The notes under the pieces: generated by a model
Databases searched by the model: none
Seen by the model: the letters and a program-made list of their open reading frames with translations, nothing else
What the model was told of the DNA's origin: nothing
Translations under genes and position numbers: made by a program
In this document: positions 48,201 through 60,929 of the stretch, one piece after another
How positions within the stretch are numbered: position 1 is the first letter of the stretch
How the letters are laid out: every line of letters begins with the position of its first letter
Origin: Strigamia acuminata
Lineage: Eukaryota > Arthropoda > Chilopoda > Geophilomorpha > Linotaeniidae
Reading direction: 5' to 3'
NCBI GenBank assembly: GCA_949358305.1
Contig: OX442317.1
Span: 3,662,186 to 3,726,185 of the forward strand
Length of the DNA: 64,000 nt

Positions 48201-49960
48201 TTGAAATCTCCTTAATTACGACTTCCTCTATTGACATCCAGTGGAAAGTGGAAACAGATGGTGGCAGTTCAGTACTTGGTAATATAAAAAAATATATATT
48301 CCTGACTGCTAATTGTGTACTATTACACCCCATTATAAAATTTTAGGATACAAATTGTACTACAAACATGATCACAGCGAATGGCAGTTACTCGATTTAG
48401 ATGCAGCTACAAATTCCTACCACTTGGACGGTTTACACTGTGGCACTAAATATCAGATGTACATGATAGCGTATAATAAGTTGGGACAAGGAAAGGCCAC
48501 CCACGTGATTGCCACTGCAACCAAAGGAGGAGGTAAACATTCATATCTGAACTAAAATTCTCTTCAATCTATGCATTCTTACTCCCAGTTCCGACCTCTC
48601 CATCCAAATCATCTTTGATCGAAGAAGGATCAAATTATGTCATCCTCAATCTGGACTCGTGGTTCGTCGATAAATGCCCCATCAAATACTTCGTCGTTGA
48701 ATACAAAACTCGCACTTCCGCCCAATGGACTCTGCTGTCGGACGACGTGAATCCGGACAAACACAAGATCACTTTGCCCAATTTAGCACCGGCAACTTGG
48801 TACAATCTGAGAATGATCACTCACAGCAGTGCAGGCACCGCGGCAGCCGAATACACTTTTGCCACTCTCACGATTGACGGGGGTAAATAAAACTGAAAAC
48901 TAATAACACCCATCATTCATTCTATCTTTTCAGCAACTATAATGCCCGCAACAATGTCCGACGATGCCGGGATCAGACCAATTGCATTCAAGTTTGAACT
49001 CAAACACGTGATCGCCGTCACCTCCGGAACCTTAATACTCGTACTAGTCGTAGTAATCGTGTGGATTTGCAACCAAACAACTAAATCCAAGAAAAGTCAC
49101 CGCCGAAAGTCTGGTCCCAAATTCTTCCCCCAATCCGAATGCGGAAGTGACACAACCTACAACGGCACCTATTGTACCTATGGGCCAGGAAAAGCAACTT
49201 TCCAAAATTCATGTATGTTATGAAAATGTTTCTTATTGGAAAATCAAATTATTTTTAATTATTTCAATTGCAGTAAGAAAAGGAGATGTAGCTCCATACG
49301 CCACCGGTCATTTCTCGGATCACTACCAAACCGAAGAACTCGCCATGCTTAATTCAAATCACCCAATGATGGGTTTCGGCAACATGATGGCTGCAACGGT
49401 ATTTTAATCCCTTTTCAATTTTGCCTTTTCAATTTAAATTTAAAAAATGCAAATGCAAATATACGTAGCATTCAATATATTACAGACAGTCCCCTTCTAT
49501 CCGCAGGGCCGTACCAGTATCCCACCAGGAGGAATGAGTAAATATTACATAATAAATATCTAACCTTTACAAACATTTAACTTAATTATTCCTCTTAATT
49601 TAGGCGCCGCCGAGTTCGCTCACTTTCAAGCACAAAACCAGGCATTTGCTACCGCTCCACCGATGTCCGATTGCTACGGCGGAAACTGCTCTTACCCAAT
49701 CAAAAGCCACGCTACACCTCAACAGAAAATGGATGCCATTTTACCACCCCCTCCACCACCACTCCCAGCTCAAGGGTAAGTGTTTAATTTACTAAAATAA
49801 AAGAATATTTATTTCTTTTATTTTCTTTAGAGCTGTCGAGACTACATTCACATTTCCCTCTCTGCCCGAAGCAGCTGAAGCAGCTGCTAAGGAAAAGGCT
49901 CAAAAGGGTGAAAAGTACGATGCTCCGTGGGATGCAAAACGTGCTCAAAATGTCGACTAG
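39227..49960 (+). CDS. Dscam-like adhesion receptor, gene 4 (chimera of genes 5 and 3)
   Basis: Same architecture, about 1832 aa with one Ig7. Exons 1-5: 39227-39284, 39691-40005, 40068-40229, 40293-40442, 40550-40667. Exons 6-37 lie at the gene 3 coordinates plus 11,231, for example exon 6 40731-40909, exon 8 42485-42781, Ig7 array 43329-44931, transmembrane exon 48934-49212 and last exon 49831-49960. Signal peptide, Ig1, Ig2 and the start of Ig3 equal gene 5, including a KPFVT in place of KLFVT at the end of Ig2; everything after about 40656 equals gene 3. The switch lies inside exon 5 and keeps the frame, so the gene is intact. Confidence 0.9.
39600..39617 (+). promoter_or_regulatory. CTCF-like motif in intron 1 of gene 4
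   Basis: TCACTAGATGGCACCACT, same as in genes 3 and 5, 74 bp before exon 2. Confidence 0.45.
41297..42324. mobile_element. Second copy of the 1,028-bp inverted-repeat element (gene 4, intron 7)
   Basis: Same sequence and position as 30066-31093, offset by 11,231. It was carried along in the segmental duplication and is not an independent insertion. Confidence 0.8.
43329..44931 (+). other. Five-exon Ig7 array of gene 4
   Basis: Exons 43329-43616, 43652-43942, 43992-44276, 44315-44602 and 44644-44931, identical to those of gene 3, with the same 35, 49, 38 and 41-nt introns. Confidence 0.8.
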
Positions 49961-50373
49961 AATTTTGCTCTCTCGTTATTCACTTCTTTACAATTCCAAT
50001 CTTAAAATCCTAAATATTGTTATTAGCTTAATTAAACGAGATTTTTCTCTCTCCGTGACGTCAGTTAGCGAAGTAAAACAGTTTTACATGATATTCAACA
50101 TTTATGTACTTAATCATTTTATTTATTATAACTATTTATTACAATGTTTGTGTATTTTAAACTTGAAAAGTGTGTTTGCTGAATGTAATGAATAACAGGA
50201 ATTTCTATTATTCCAAATCGTTCCAAATTTGTAATCCATATTGACGTGTTAGTAGATTTTTTAAATTTTTTTAGACATAACTAAATTAATAAACATCTGT
50301 AGTAGTTATTAGTTTAATAGTCATAGTAATTAAACAACCGTTCCGTACAAAACGTCTCCATTTCAACTTATTT
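49961..50373. other. 3' flank of gene 4 and spacer
   Basis: Same as 38730-39142; no coding signal. Confidence 0.45.
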
Positions 50374-50447
50374 CATTCAAATTTCGTGCAAGCTGTAAAC
50401 AAAATTTCTATTGGCGGATTCCTCGTGTACCGAAGGTCACTCCCATC
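50374..50447 (+). promoter_or_regulatory. Conserved 5' block of gene 5, with a 10-bp deletion
   Basis: CTATTGG at 50408-50414 is only 34 bp before the ATG. TCAGATCTCA, present in gene 4 and nearly so in genes 1 and 3, is missing between CTATTGG and CGGATTCCTCG. The missing bases include an initiator-like TCAGAT, so transcription start could be affected. Confidence 0.5.
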
Positions 50448-53400
50448 ATGGGCTTCTTTTCAAAATCCCGAGTATTAATTATACTCATGACCACTTTCTG
50501 TAAAGGTAAGCCGTACCACTTGCATTTACACGTCGAAATCACCAAACACATCGGGCAACGACCTTCAACGAGCATCCGTGGATAACGAACAAGCACGAGT
50601 AGCTGTGACAACCAACTCACATCACAAAGAACAAAAGATAAAATAATTCCACATGGCTCCACATTCTGCTGAAATGACGAACCACAAACTACAGTTCTCC
50701 CTAGATACCTCAAATTCCCAAAACGTCCGAAAAACTGTAGAAAATATTGAATTTAGCAGTTAATATATCCCGAGTTCAATCGTGCTGTTTCGAAGCTAAA
50801 TTTCCGGCGTCTAGTTCTCGTCACTAGATGGCACCACTGTCTCTATAATGGCGAATCCACAAAAGTAGCGGAAAATTGAAATAAAACTAAAAATTTATAT
50901 TTATATTTAAGGGTTTGCTGACACTTCAAAACCTCTTGAATTTATCAACGAACCACCTTTTCGCGTTGAATTCTCAAACACCACCGGAACCAAAATACCA
51001 TGTACCGCAACCGGGTCTCCTCCGATCAACATCACTTGGATTTTAACCGATGGAAACCCCGTACCTAAAACCAATCAACTCAGACACGTTACGGATGAAG
51101 GATCTTTGGTTTTCCCATCTTTTGAAGCTAAAAGTTACCGGCAGGACATGCACGCAGTTACCTACAAATGCACTGCATCAAATGCAGCTGGGACGATCAT
51201 CAGCAGAGAAGTTCACGTTCAAGCAGGTATGAAATGACCATGTGTGTTCGTGATTTACGTATGTAGCTTACACTATTTGTCGTTTTAGTCATGGATGAAC
51301 CGTTTGAACCCCACGTCTACGACGCTTTTGCTACTACGGGCAGCACAGCAGCCATCAAATGCATGGTGTCAGGCAGCGTAGCTAAGTATGTGACAATCGA
51401 TGCGTGGATTAAGGACAATCGAGAGGAACTAAAATCTTCATTCTTTGACGGTACAGTCATTAAAATTAAAATAAAAGTACTTGGAATTGCATAAATTAAA
51501 TGTCTTTACGCAGATAAAAAATATACTGTAACTAGAAATGGCGACCTGTTGATAACTAACGTGGGAAGTTCAGATGCGGGCCACATGTATCGATGTATTG
51601 CTAAACACCGTCTTACAGGACAAGTTAAAACGAGTTCCACAGCCGGCAAACCTTTTGTCACTGGTACAATTTAATCCAAAATAATTACAAGTTTCTCACG
51701 TTTTTTCACGGATCTTGCTTAATTTACACACTAAATTGCCTTTCCCCAATTGAATTTCGTTAAAAAACAGAACTGCATGGTAATGTTCCATCGAAGATTC
51801 TTGATATTGAACAAACTGTATCTGCTGTGTTGGGAACACGAGCTGTTTTACCTTGTGTAAGTCAAGGAAACCCGACTCCTACTATTAAGTAAACACAGGT
51901 TTTGTATTGAGAAACCAAATTTGCAAACAATTACCAAATGTTTCTTCACAGATGGTTCAAGAAAAACAACGAAGGAGCACTCATTCCCATCGATTTAAAC
52001 AACCGACTGAAGACAACTGCATTGGCATTAATCATTTCAAACGTGCAAGAGAATGACGCTGGATTGTATATCTGCATCGCCGAAAATAACATTGGTTCAA
52101 CGAGGATTGAATTGGCGCTCAAAGTGCAACGTGAGTCTGCTCGACTAACTTACCAAATATCAATTTCAACATTTCAATATTACGTTTTACAGAGTCCACA
52201 AAAATAACTTTAACCCCCTCACATATGAAACTGCAACCTCAAGGAAATCATCCTCTAGTTTGTGATGTAAAGACCACATCAGAATTCACTATTTCATGGT
52301 ACAGAAACGGCAATTTGATGCCAGAAAAGAACGGAATTGATAAATTGATTCCAGAACAAAGCGGCATCTATCAATGCTTCGCTAAATCTGAAGATGACAT
52401 AGTACATGCAATGGCTCAAGTCTCATCTGGAGGTAATACTTTGCTTTTCACTTAATGCATTCCAAAATATTCCATAGTATTTCACTGAATTAAATTTCAT
52501 TTGTACATTAAATAATAATAATACAATTCATAAAACAATTGAAAAAATATATTTTTAAAATGCATTAATATTTGACAAATACTAATATTGCGAATGCATA
52601 TCTTAATACATTAAAAAAAATATTGGATAAAGTTCCAATGTCACATGATGAACTTTTGATTATAGAAAACAAGCCCCACATAATCAAAGGATTCGAGGAA
52701 AAGATATTACATTCTGGGAATAGTGTTAATCTTGAATGCAGGGCTACTGCAAATCCCATTCCCAACATCACCTGGTATTTAAAAGACAAAATGTTGTCAA
52801 CGCTGGATAATATTTTCATCAATGACAAAATGGAAAACAGTGACACAGTCGTCAGTACATTGACGCTGAAGAATGTTTTGGTTACAAGTGGTGGATTGTA
52901 CAGTTGTGTCGCGACAAATGACGTAGGAAGCAATACTTTCAGTGCTAGAATGAACGTTTATGGTATTTAAATATGGAAAAGACTTTCCCGTTGTTAACTG
53001 TTTTTATACTCGTAGGAAAGTTAGGAGTCCGTCCTTCAGTTCAGAGAACTGTAGTTGCTGGAGAAACGTTTGTTGCAACATGTCCGTTTTATGGATATCC
53101 AATCAACAGTATTAAATGGGAAAAAGGTAATTTTTAAATATTTACCATCAACTGTTATTAAAAATTTTGTTTATAGATTCAAAATTTGTGCCAAGAATGT
53201 TTCACCAAACATTATTTCCTAATGGCACTTTGATGGTCAGTAATGTTAAAAAAGGTTTGGATGATGGGAAATATTCCTGTATTGTATCTAACATACAAGG
53301 AGAAACAGTAGTTGGAACAATTGAAGTTTTGGTGATGAGTAAGTAAAACGATTATACTACCATATTACTCCGTATATTATTATTACAAAAGTAAATGATG

Positions 53401-56400
53401 CATGTGAATTAATGGAAGAAGAGCAATTGTTACGAGTTATTGTACGCCAAAGTGCATGCTAATTCCATACAGACAAAAGAGTAAAGCTGCAAACAACTAC
53501 CTTTTTCAGTTGCACCCAAAATTATGCCATTTTCATTCCAAGAAGACTTGTTGCGAGAAGGCATGAGAGCTAGACTTCAATGTGTTGTGAGTGAAGGAGA
53601 CTCACCTATCATAATTCAATGGCTCAAAGACAATGCTGTAATTCCAACTGAATTAGACATTAAAATACAACAATTAGACGAATTTTCAAGTATCCTCAAT
53701 ATAGGACAAGTAACTCCCAAATATAATGGCAACTACACTTGCAAAGCTAAAAATGCAGCCATAACCGTGGAACATTCAGCCGTTTTAAATGTCAATGGTA
53801 ATGGTTTTCTTATCTCGTCTTTTGTCTTGCAGTTCCTCCAAAGATTATTCCTTTTGCCTTTGTGGATGATCAGTTCTACAAAGGAATGCGTGCCCATATC
53901 ACTTGCGCTGTGAGCCAAGGAGATCCGCCGTTGACCTTTCAATGGTTAAAAGACGATCGCCCGATCCCTGCTTCTTTGCAAGATGTGGCAACGCAGCAAT
54001 ATGACAAATATGCAAACTCGTTGAGTATTGAGAGTGTGTCTTCCATCCATTCGGGAAACTACACCTGCGTCGTATCAAATCGGGCGGTGACAGTCAGCCA
54101 CACGGCGCAACTTCTGGTTCACGGTAAATAATCAATTCATTGATTTAATGCATTCGGGGGTTTCTTTTCCAGTTGCGCCCAGGATCATTCCCTTCTCGTT
54201 CCAAGACAAATCTGTGGTGGAAGGCAGACAAGCGAGGGTTATGTGTGGGCTAATTGAGGGAGATGCTCCTATCAGTTTTGCTTGGTTGAAAGATGGACTG
54301 CCAATAAAGCAAAAGGATATACAAATTTCTCGAGTTGACGATAACTATTCCATGCTTTCCATCCACAGTGTCACGCGTGGCCACACTGGAAAGTACACGT
54401 GTGTGGCTACAAACGGCGCTACCAGTTCTGAATACACTGCTTCCTTAATAGTTAACGGTAATTACTAATGAAACTATGTTTCAATTGTTTTCAGCCGCCC
54501 CAAAGATCATTCCATTCTCCTTCCACGATGGTAATTTGTTTGAAGGAGTGTTAGCGAGAGTTTCGTGCGTAGTTTATCAAGGAGATCTTCCGATTGCCAT
54601 AAAATGGCTGAAAGATAACCAACCGTTACCCAACATTGAGGGTGTTAATGTACGACAAGTTGATCAATTTTCTAGTACTCTAACGATAGAAAAAGTGCAA
54701 CAAATTCACAGTGGCAACTACACTTGCACAGCGACAAACTCTGCAGACTCAGCCAGCTCGACGGCAATCCTTGTTGTCAATGGTATGACAATCAAGTGAT
54801 TAGTATTTTCTTTTCTTATATTTTGCAGTCCCTCCAAAAATTGTACCATTCACATTCCAAGATGGGCATTTACTCGAGGGCACTTTAGTTCGATTGTCTT
54901 GTGTAGTCAGCCGAGGAGACCTTCCATTGAATATAACCTGGCTGAAAGACAATAAAATTGCTTCCCAACAACCATCTGTTAGCGTGCATAGCTTAGACGA
55001 TTACTCCAGTGTCCTGTCAATTGACCCAGTGACTAAGAAACATGATGGCAATTACAAATGTGTTGCTAAAAACATGGCTGGAAGTGACACTTTCGTTGCA
55101 TCAATAATTGTTAATGGTAAATTATTGTTCCAGTAGTTAAACAAGTTATGTTTTATCTGGAATCTGAAATCAACACTTAATACATCTAAAACATCTAAGT
55201 TGTAGATGTAAATAAATATTATCTGAATCTCCCCATGAAGATGAAATAAATTAGAACTATCAATACAACTCAAATTTCAAAATTTTTCTTATAAAAAAGT
55301 AAAAACTTTGTAGGAGCTTCATTTTTTACTCAAATACATTATTCTAATGTAAGCCTTTATAAAACGTATCTTAATGTAGTTCTCTTTGTTATAGAATTAC
55401 CGAAATGGGTTGTAAAACCCAATGATACCAAAGTCCCCATTAGAAGTTCAGCTATAATGCCATGTGTAACCACTGGATTTCCTGAACCCGTAACAACTTG
55501 GTACAAAGTTGAAGGTAAGTTCAAAATTGGACCTTTATCTCGAGTTTTAATCAGCATTAATAATTGTTGTATTACTTAGGGTCCGACTTTTGGGGTGTAA
55601 AAAATTTAATCCACAGTGGGAATGGATACAAATTATTTCCAAACGGTTCACTACAGATTGAACAAGTGACCTTAGAGCAAGCAGGCTACTATTTATGCCT
55701 CTCAAACAACACGATTGGCAGTATCAGTGAAATGGCTCTACTATCAATCAGTTGTAAGTGGCCAATAAGAAAACCAGTTCCCTTTGCATTCTTAAATATT
55801 AATCCCAGCCCGCTTTATCTTCCAGCAGTTCCTCCTCAATTACATAATAAATATCAAAATGATACGGTACAGAAAGGCGATTCAGTTCATTTCAAATGCA
55901 TCGCCTATGGTGACCAACCCATGTTTTTTACTTGGTACGTCAAAGCGTTCGCACTCAATGAGAGCAATACAATTAACGGGTGAATATATTAAGTGTAATT
56001 GACCAATCAATCAATCAATCAATCAATCTCAGTAATTCCTAAATGTTTTCTAGTTATGTGATTAAGCAAACAAATGACACCGGAAGCGTGACATCTGAAT
56101 TGGCGATAATCAAAACGGACAGAGAAGACTCAACTTCTTTTGTTTGCAGCGTGCATAACTCATACGGGTCAGAAAACTCGACGTTTAATTTATTAGTTTT
56201 AGGTTTGTCACAGCTATAAAAATTCCAAAACTGAAAAAACTAACACCAATCTTTTACGCCCAAAGAAAAACCCGACGCTCCCGAAGACGTAAGAATAATT
56301 GAAGCCAATAATCGATCGGTTGTTATCGGCTGGAAAGAACCGTTCAACGGAAACAACGCAATTAATAAATACATTTTGCAATACAAACTCGCCACGGGTA

Positions 56401-59400
56401 AACCACAAACTCATTCTGAATCTCCAAACATAAGAAATAATCGATATTTATATTGATAGACAACTGGAAATTGGGAACTCGAAACTTGACGCTTCCGGGA
56501 CACAAACATCAATCGGCCATCAACAGTTTAAAACCTTCAGCAATTTATCATGTTCGCACTATTGCGGTTAATGATATTGGAATGAGTGTTCCCAGTCAAG
56601 AAATTGAAGTTTCAATGCCTGATCAAGGTAGTTCATACCAAACTCTGAAAAAAAATACCAATCAGTAAAATGTTAACAAATCTAGCCCCTACTGGACCGC
56701 CATTAAATGTGAATGCCATTGCCACTGATTCAAATAGTTTAAAAGTATCATGGGAGGTAACAACAAACAAAAATCTACAATTTCCACCATAACTAAACCG
56801 TTTTCGTTGCCCAGGCCCCTCACGCACAGCTCAGAAATGGCATCATCAAGGGATACAACATTGGCTATAAAATTGCGAGCTCATCTGGCGCTTATCAGTT
56901 TCGCATGTTGGAAGTTCCCGAAGATTACACGGCCACTCTCTCGCTGCCCATCAACGATCTACACAAGTTCACTCAGTACAGCGTCGTCGTTCAGGCGTTC
57001 AATGACGGCGGAAAGGGACCCCTGTCGAAACAAGTGATCGCTGTCACTTCAGAAAGCAGTTGAGACTCGTGACCACTCCATACTAACTTTATATTTAGAG
57101 TTAATTTTCTAGTTCCAACTAAACCACCCCAAGACATCAAGTGCTCGGTGTTGTCATCGCAAAGCATCCATCTCACTTGGCACCCACCTCCGTTGGCGAG
57201 CATTCACGGGATGCTGCAAGGATTTAAAGTGAATTACAAACCAGTCACTGACCAAAGTAAGTCTTACAAGTTAGCAAGCAGTAAAAGAAATTATTCAGTT
57301 TAAAATTCCCATAAATTAGAGAATGTAGTACCAGAAGTCAAAACAATGAACACATCGACAAAACTGACACTTCAAGGTTTGGAAAAATACACAAACTACA
57401 GCGTACAAATATCAGCAACGACTCGAAGAGGAGAAGGAGTTAAGAGCGAACCCATATTCTGCAGAACATTCGAAGCCAGTAAAAACATTTTTTTGTAAAT
57501 CAATAATTTTTAAGTTAACTCAATATTGCACCTCAGTCCCAGACATTCCTTCCGACGTCAAGGTCTTGCCAATGTCTGCTCAATCAGTGATCGTTGCTTG
57601 GAAAGCTCCAACACAACGGAACGGCATCATCACTAAATACACAGTTTACGTCCAACCATCCGGAGCAGCCAAAGAGGTAAACGATTAAAATAAAATCCAA
57701 ATTGCCTATTCTTATTTTATTGTGCCATTTGAAGGTAAATGTGAAGAAGCACACTGTTGGTGGAAATACAACTTTCTACGAAATTAACAATTTGAAACAA
57801 AGCGAAACGTACCAATTTTGGGTAAGCGCTTCCACAGTGATCGGAGAAAGCGCCAAAAGTCGAATTGTGTCCCAATCCCCTAGCAGCAAATTACGTGAGC
57901 TGAGCAATGCCTGTCAATGCTATCGATACTACACTAATTTATTTACTAGGTGCCGCAAAAGTCGCAGGATTTGGAAGTTCTCTCGTCATCAGCCAAGGGG
58001 AAGATGTTCTTCTTCCGTGTAAAAGTGTTGGAATGCCAACACCGCAACAGCGCTGGATGAGTAAGAATTAAACATTTCCCATAAACGATTTATAAATTTC
58101 ATTTCAATTCTTGGGAGTGGAACTATTTTTGATATGGACCACAAACGCACAACTTTGGCTGATGGATCGCTGCTGATCAAAGACACGGATGAGATGGATT
58201 CGGATAACTACACATGTCACGTGCAGAATGAACACGGACACGATTACATCACTTACTGCGTGATTGTGCAATGTATGAAAACACAATCACCTATAACCTT
58301 GTTTACCAATTTAATTCGATATTCAACTCATAATTCAAATAAAAATTCTGTACTAAAGCGGCCCCTGGAACCCCGTTTGTTGAAATCTCCCTAATTACAA
58401 CTTCGTCTATTGACATCCAGTGGAAAGTTGAAACAAATGGCGGCAGTCCAGTACTTGGTAATATACTACTCCTTGCCAAAAAAATGGAATACCCTATATT
58501 TTTGAACTTTTAATATTTGAAATTTCTCAGAAACTATTTCTCATAAGTAAAAATGGTTTTAGGAGGATTTAAAGGATTGTTAGAGCTATCATTTCGTTAA
58601 AGGTTTTTTGGAAAATAATGAATAGTTAAAGAGAAAAAAATTAAAAACTCCAAAAAGTGACAATTTACAATATTTCTCATAACTTCTAAACAGAATGAGC
58701 TAAAATTAAAAACTAAACAGATTTGAGACCGTCTATATCTCAGGAAACTTTTCTAAATTGGATGTATGGATCTCCAATGCCCTCAAAAAAAGCCACAATG
58801 GAGCTATGTAAAGGGGTAGAAAACCACTATTTTTCGAAAAATCGTGGCGAGCACATCGGTTGACGAATCGAAACAAAACTTTAGCATTGAAACATTATTG
58901 TGTCGTACTATAACATGTTATAGTTATGACAATAGCTCCATTGTGGCTTTTTTTGAGGGCCTTGGAGATCCATACTTCCAATTTAGAAAGGTTTCCTGAG
59001 ATATAGACGGTCTCAAATCTGTTTAGTTTTTAATTTTAGCTCATTCTGTTTAGAAGTTATGAGAAATATTGTAAATTGTCACTTTTTGGAGTTTTTAATT
59101 TTTTTCTCTTTAACTATTCATTTTTTTCCAAAAAACTTTTAACGAAATAATAGCTCTAACAATCCTTTAAATCCTCCTAAAACCATTTTTACTTATGAGA
59201 AATAGTTTCTGAGAAATTTCAAATATTAAAAGTTAAAAAATATAGGGTATTCCATTTTTTTGGCAAGAAGTAGTAAATTAATATTTTCTTTCAGTACCAT
59301 ATACTCGTATTTACCATACAATATTTTACAGGATACAAATTGTACTACAAACATGATCACAGCGAATGGCAGTTAATCGATTTAGATGCAGCTACAAATT

Positions 59401-60929
59401 CCTACCACTTGGACGGTTTGCACTGTGGAACTAAATATCAGATGTACATGATAGCGTATAATAAGTTGGGACAAGGAAAAGCCACCCACGTGATTGCCAC
59501 TGCAACCAAAGGAGGAGGTAAACATTAATATCTGACCTAAAATTCTTTTCAATCTATGCATTACTACTCTCAGTTCCGACCTCTCCATCCAAATCATCTT
59601 TGATCGAAGAAGGATCAAATTATGTCATCCTCAATCTGGATTCGTGGTTCGTCGATAAATGCCCCATCAAATACTTCGTCGTTGAATACAAAACTCGCAC
59701 TTCCGCCCAATGGACTCTGCTGTCGGACGACGTGAATCCGGACAAACACAAGATCACTTTGCCCAATTTGGCACCGGCAACTTGGTACAATCTGAGAATG
59801 ATCACGCACAGCAGTGCAGGCACCGCAGCAGCCGAATACACTTTTGCCACTCTCACGATTGATGGGGGTAAATAAAACAGAAAACACATCAGTACCCATC
59901 ATTCATGAATGTTTTAATCCTTTTCAGCAACTATAATGCCCGCAACAATGTCCGACGACGCCGGTATCAGACCAATTGCATTCATGTTTGAACTTAAGCA
60001 CGTGATCGCAGTCACATCAGGAATTCTTATACTCATACTGGTTGTTGTGATCGTGTGGATTTGCAACCAAACAACTAAATCCAAGAAAAGTCACAGACGA
60101 AAGTCCGGTCCCAAATTCTTCCCTCAATCCGAATGCGGAAGTGACACCACCTACAATGGCACCTACTCCACCTATCGGCCGGGAAAAGAAACTTTTCAAA
60201 ATTCATGTAGGTTATAATAAAAATGTAATTGCTTTTCGTAATTATTTCAATTGCAGTGAGAAAAGGAGATGTAGCTCCATACGCCACTGGTCACCTTGCG
60301 GATCACTACCAAGCCGAAGAACTTGCAATGTTTAATTCAAATCACCCAATGATGGGTTTCGGCAACATGATGGCTGCAACGGTATTTTATCCCTTTCTAA
60401 ATTTAAATTTAAAAAATTCAAATGCAAATATACGTAGCATTCAATATATTACAGACAGTCCCCTTCTATCCGCAGGGCCGTACCAGTATTCCACCAGGAG
60501 GAATGAGTAAAGAAAATATAATGTGATTAATATCCAACATTTACAAACATTAAATTCTTCTTCTGAATTTAGGCGCCGCCGAATTCGCTCACTTTCAGGC
60601 ACAAAACCAAGCATTTGCTACCGCTCCACCGATGTCCGATTGCTACGGCGGAAACTGCTCTTACCCAATCAAAAGCCACGCCACACCTCAGCACAAAATC
60701 GATGCCGTTATTCCACCTCTTCCTCCTCCACTCCCAGCTCAAGGGCAAGTGTTTAATTTACTAAAATAAAAGAACATTTATTTCTTATATTTTGTTTAGA
60801 ACTGTCGAGACTACATTCACATTCCCCTCCCTGCCCGAAGCAGCTGCGGCAGCTGCTAAGGAAAAGGCTCAAAAAGGTGACAAGTACGATGCTCCATGGG
60901 ATGCGAAACGTGCTCAAAATGTCGACTAG
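50448..60929 (+). CDS. Dscam-like adhesion receptor, gene 5 (37 exons)
   Basis: Same architecture, about 1832 aa with one Ig7. Exons: 50448-50505, 50912-51226, 51289-51450, 51514-51663, 51771-51888, 51952-52130, 52193-52432, 52666-52962, 53016-53126, 53177-53338, Ig7 array 53510-55116, 55395-55514, 55580-55753, 55826-55979, 56054-56202, 56266-56397, 56460-56627, 56686-56756, 56815-57058, 57113-57256, 57320-57478, 57537-57676, 57735-57894, 57950-58060, 58117-58272, 58359-58457, 59332-59517, 59574-59867, 59928-60206, 60257-60381, 60455-60506, 60573-60744, 60800-60929. The tail departs from the others: TYSTYRPGKETF for TYCTYGPGKATF, and the six-proline run is broken to PPLPPPLP. Exon 36 uses a GC donor (GCAAGT). 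Intron 30 carries an 812-bp foldback element. Confidence 0.9.
50821..50838 (+). promoter_or_regulatory. CTCF-like motif in intron 1 of gene 5
   Basis: TCACTAGATGGCACCACT, as in genes 3 and 4, 73 bp before exon 2. Confidence 0.45.
53510..55116 (+). other. Five-exon Ig7 array of gene 5
   Basis: Exons 53510-53797, 53833-54123, 54173-54457, 54495-54782 and 54829-55116; introns 35, 49, 37 and 46 nt. The second exon mixes a gene 1-like segment (SLQDVAT) with a gene 2/3-like one (QQYDKYANSLSIES). Confidence 0.8.
58464..59275. mobile_element. 812-bp foldback element in intron 30 of gene 5
   Basis: Arms 58464-58807 and 58932-59275 are inverted copies of each other, each 344 bp, almost perfect, around a 124-bp spacer. 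Ends read TACTACTCCTTGCCAAAAAA and TTTTTTGGCAAGAAGTAGTA. There is no ORF. The 874-nt intron would be 62 nt without it, matching 66-68 nt in genes 1-4. The transcript could form a very long hairpin next to a splice acceptor. Confidence 0.9.

Noticed and set aside
55998-56032. AATC repeat in intron 18 of gene 5
   Set aside because: Short simple repeat with no further structure.
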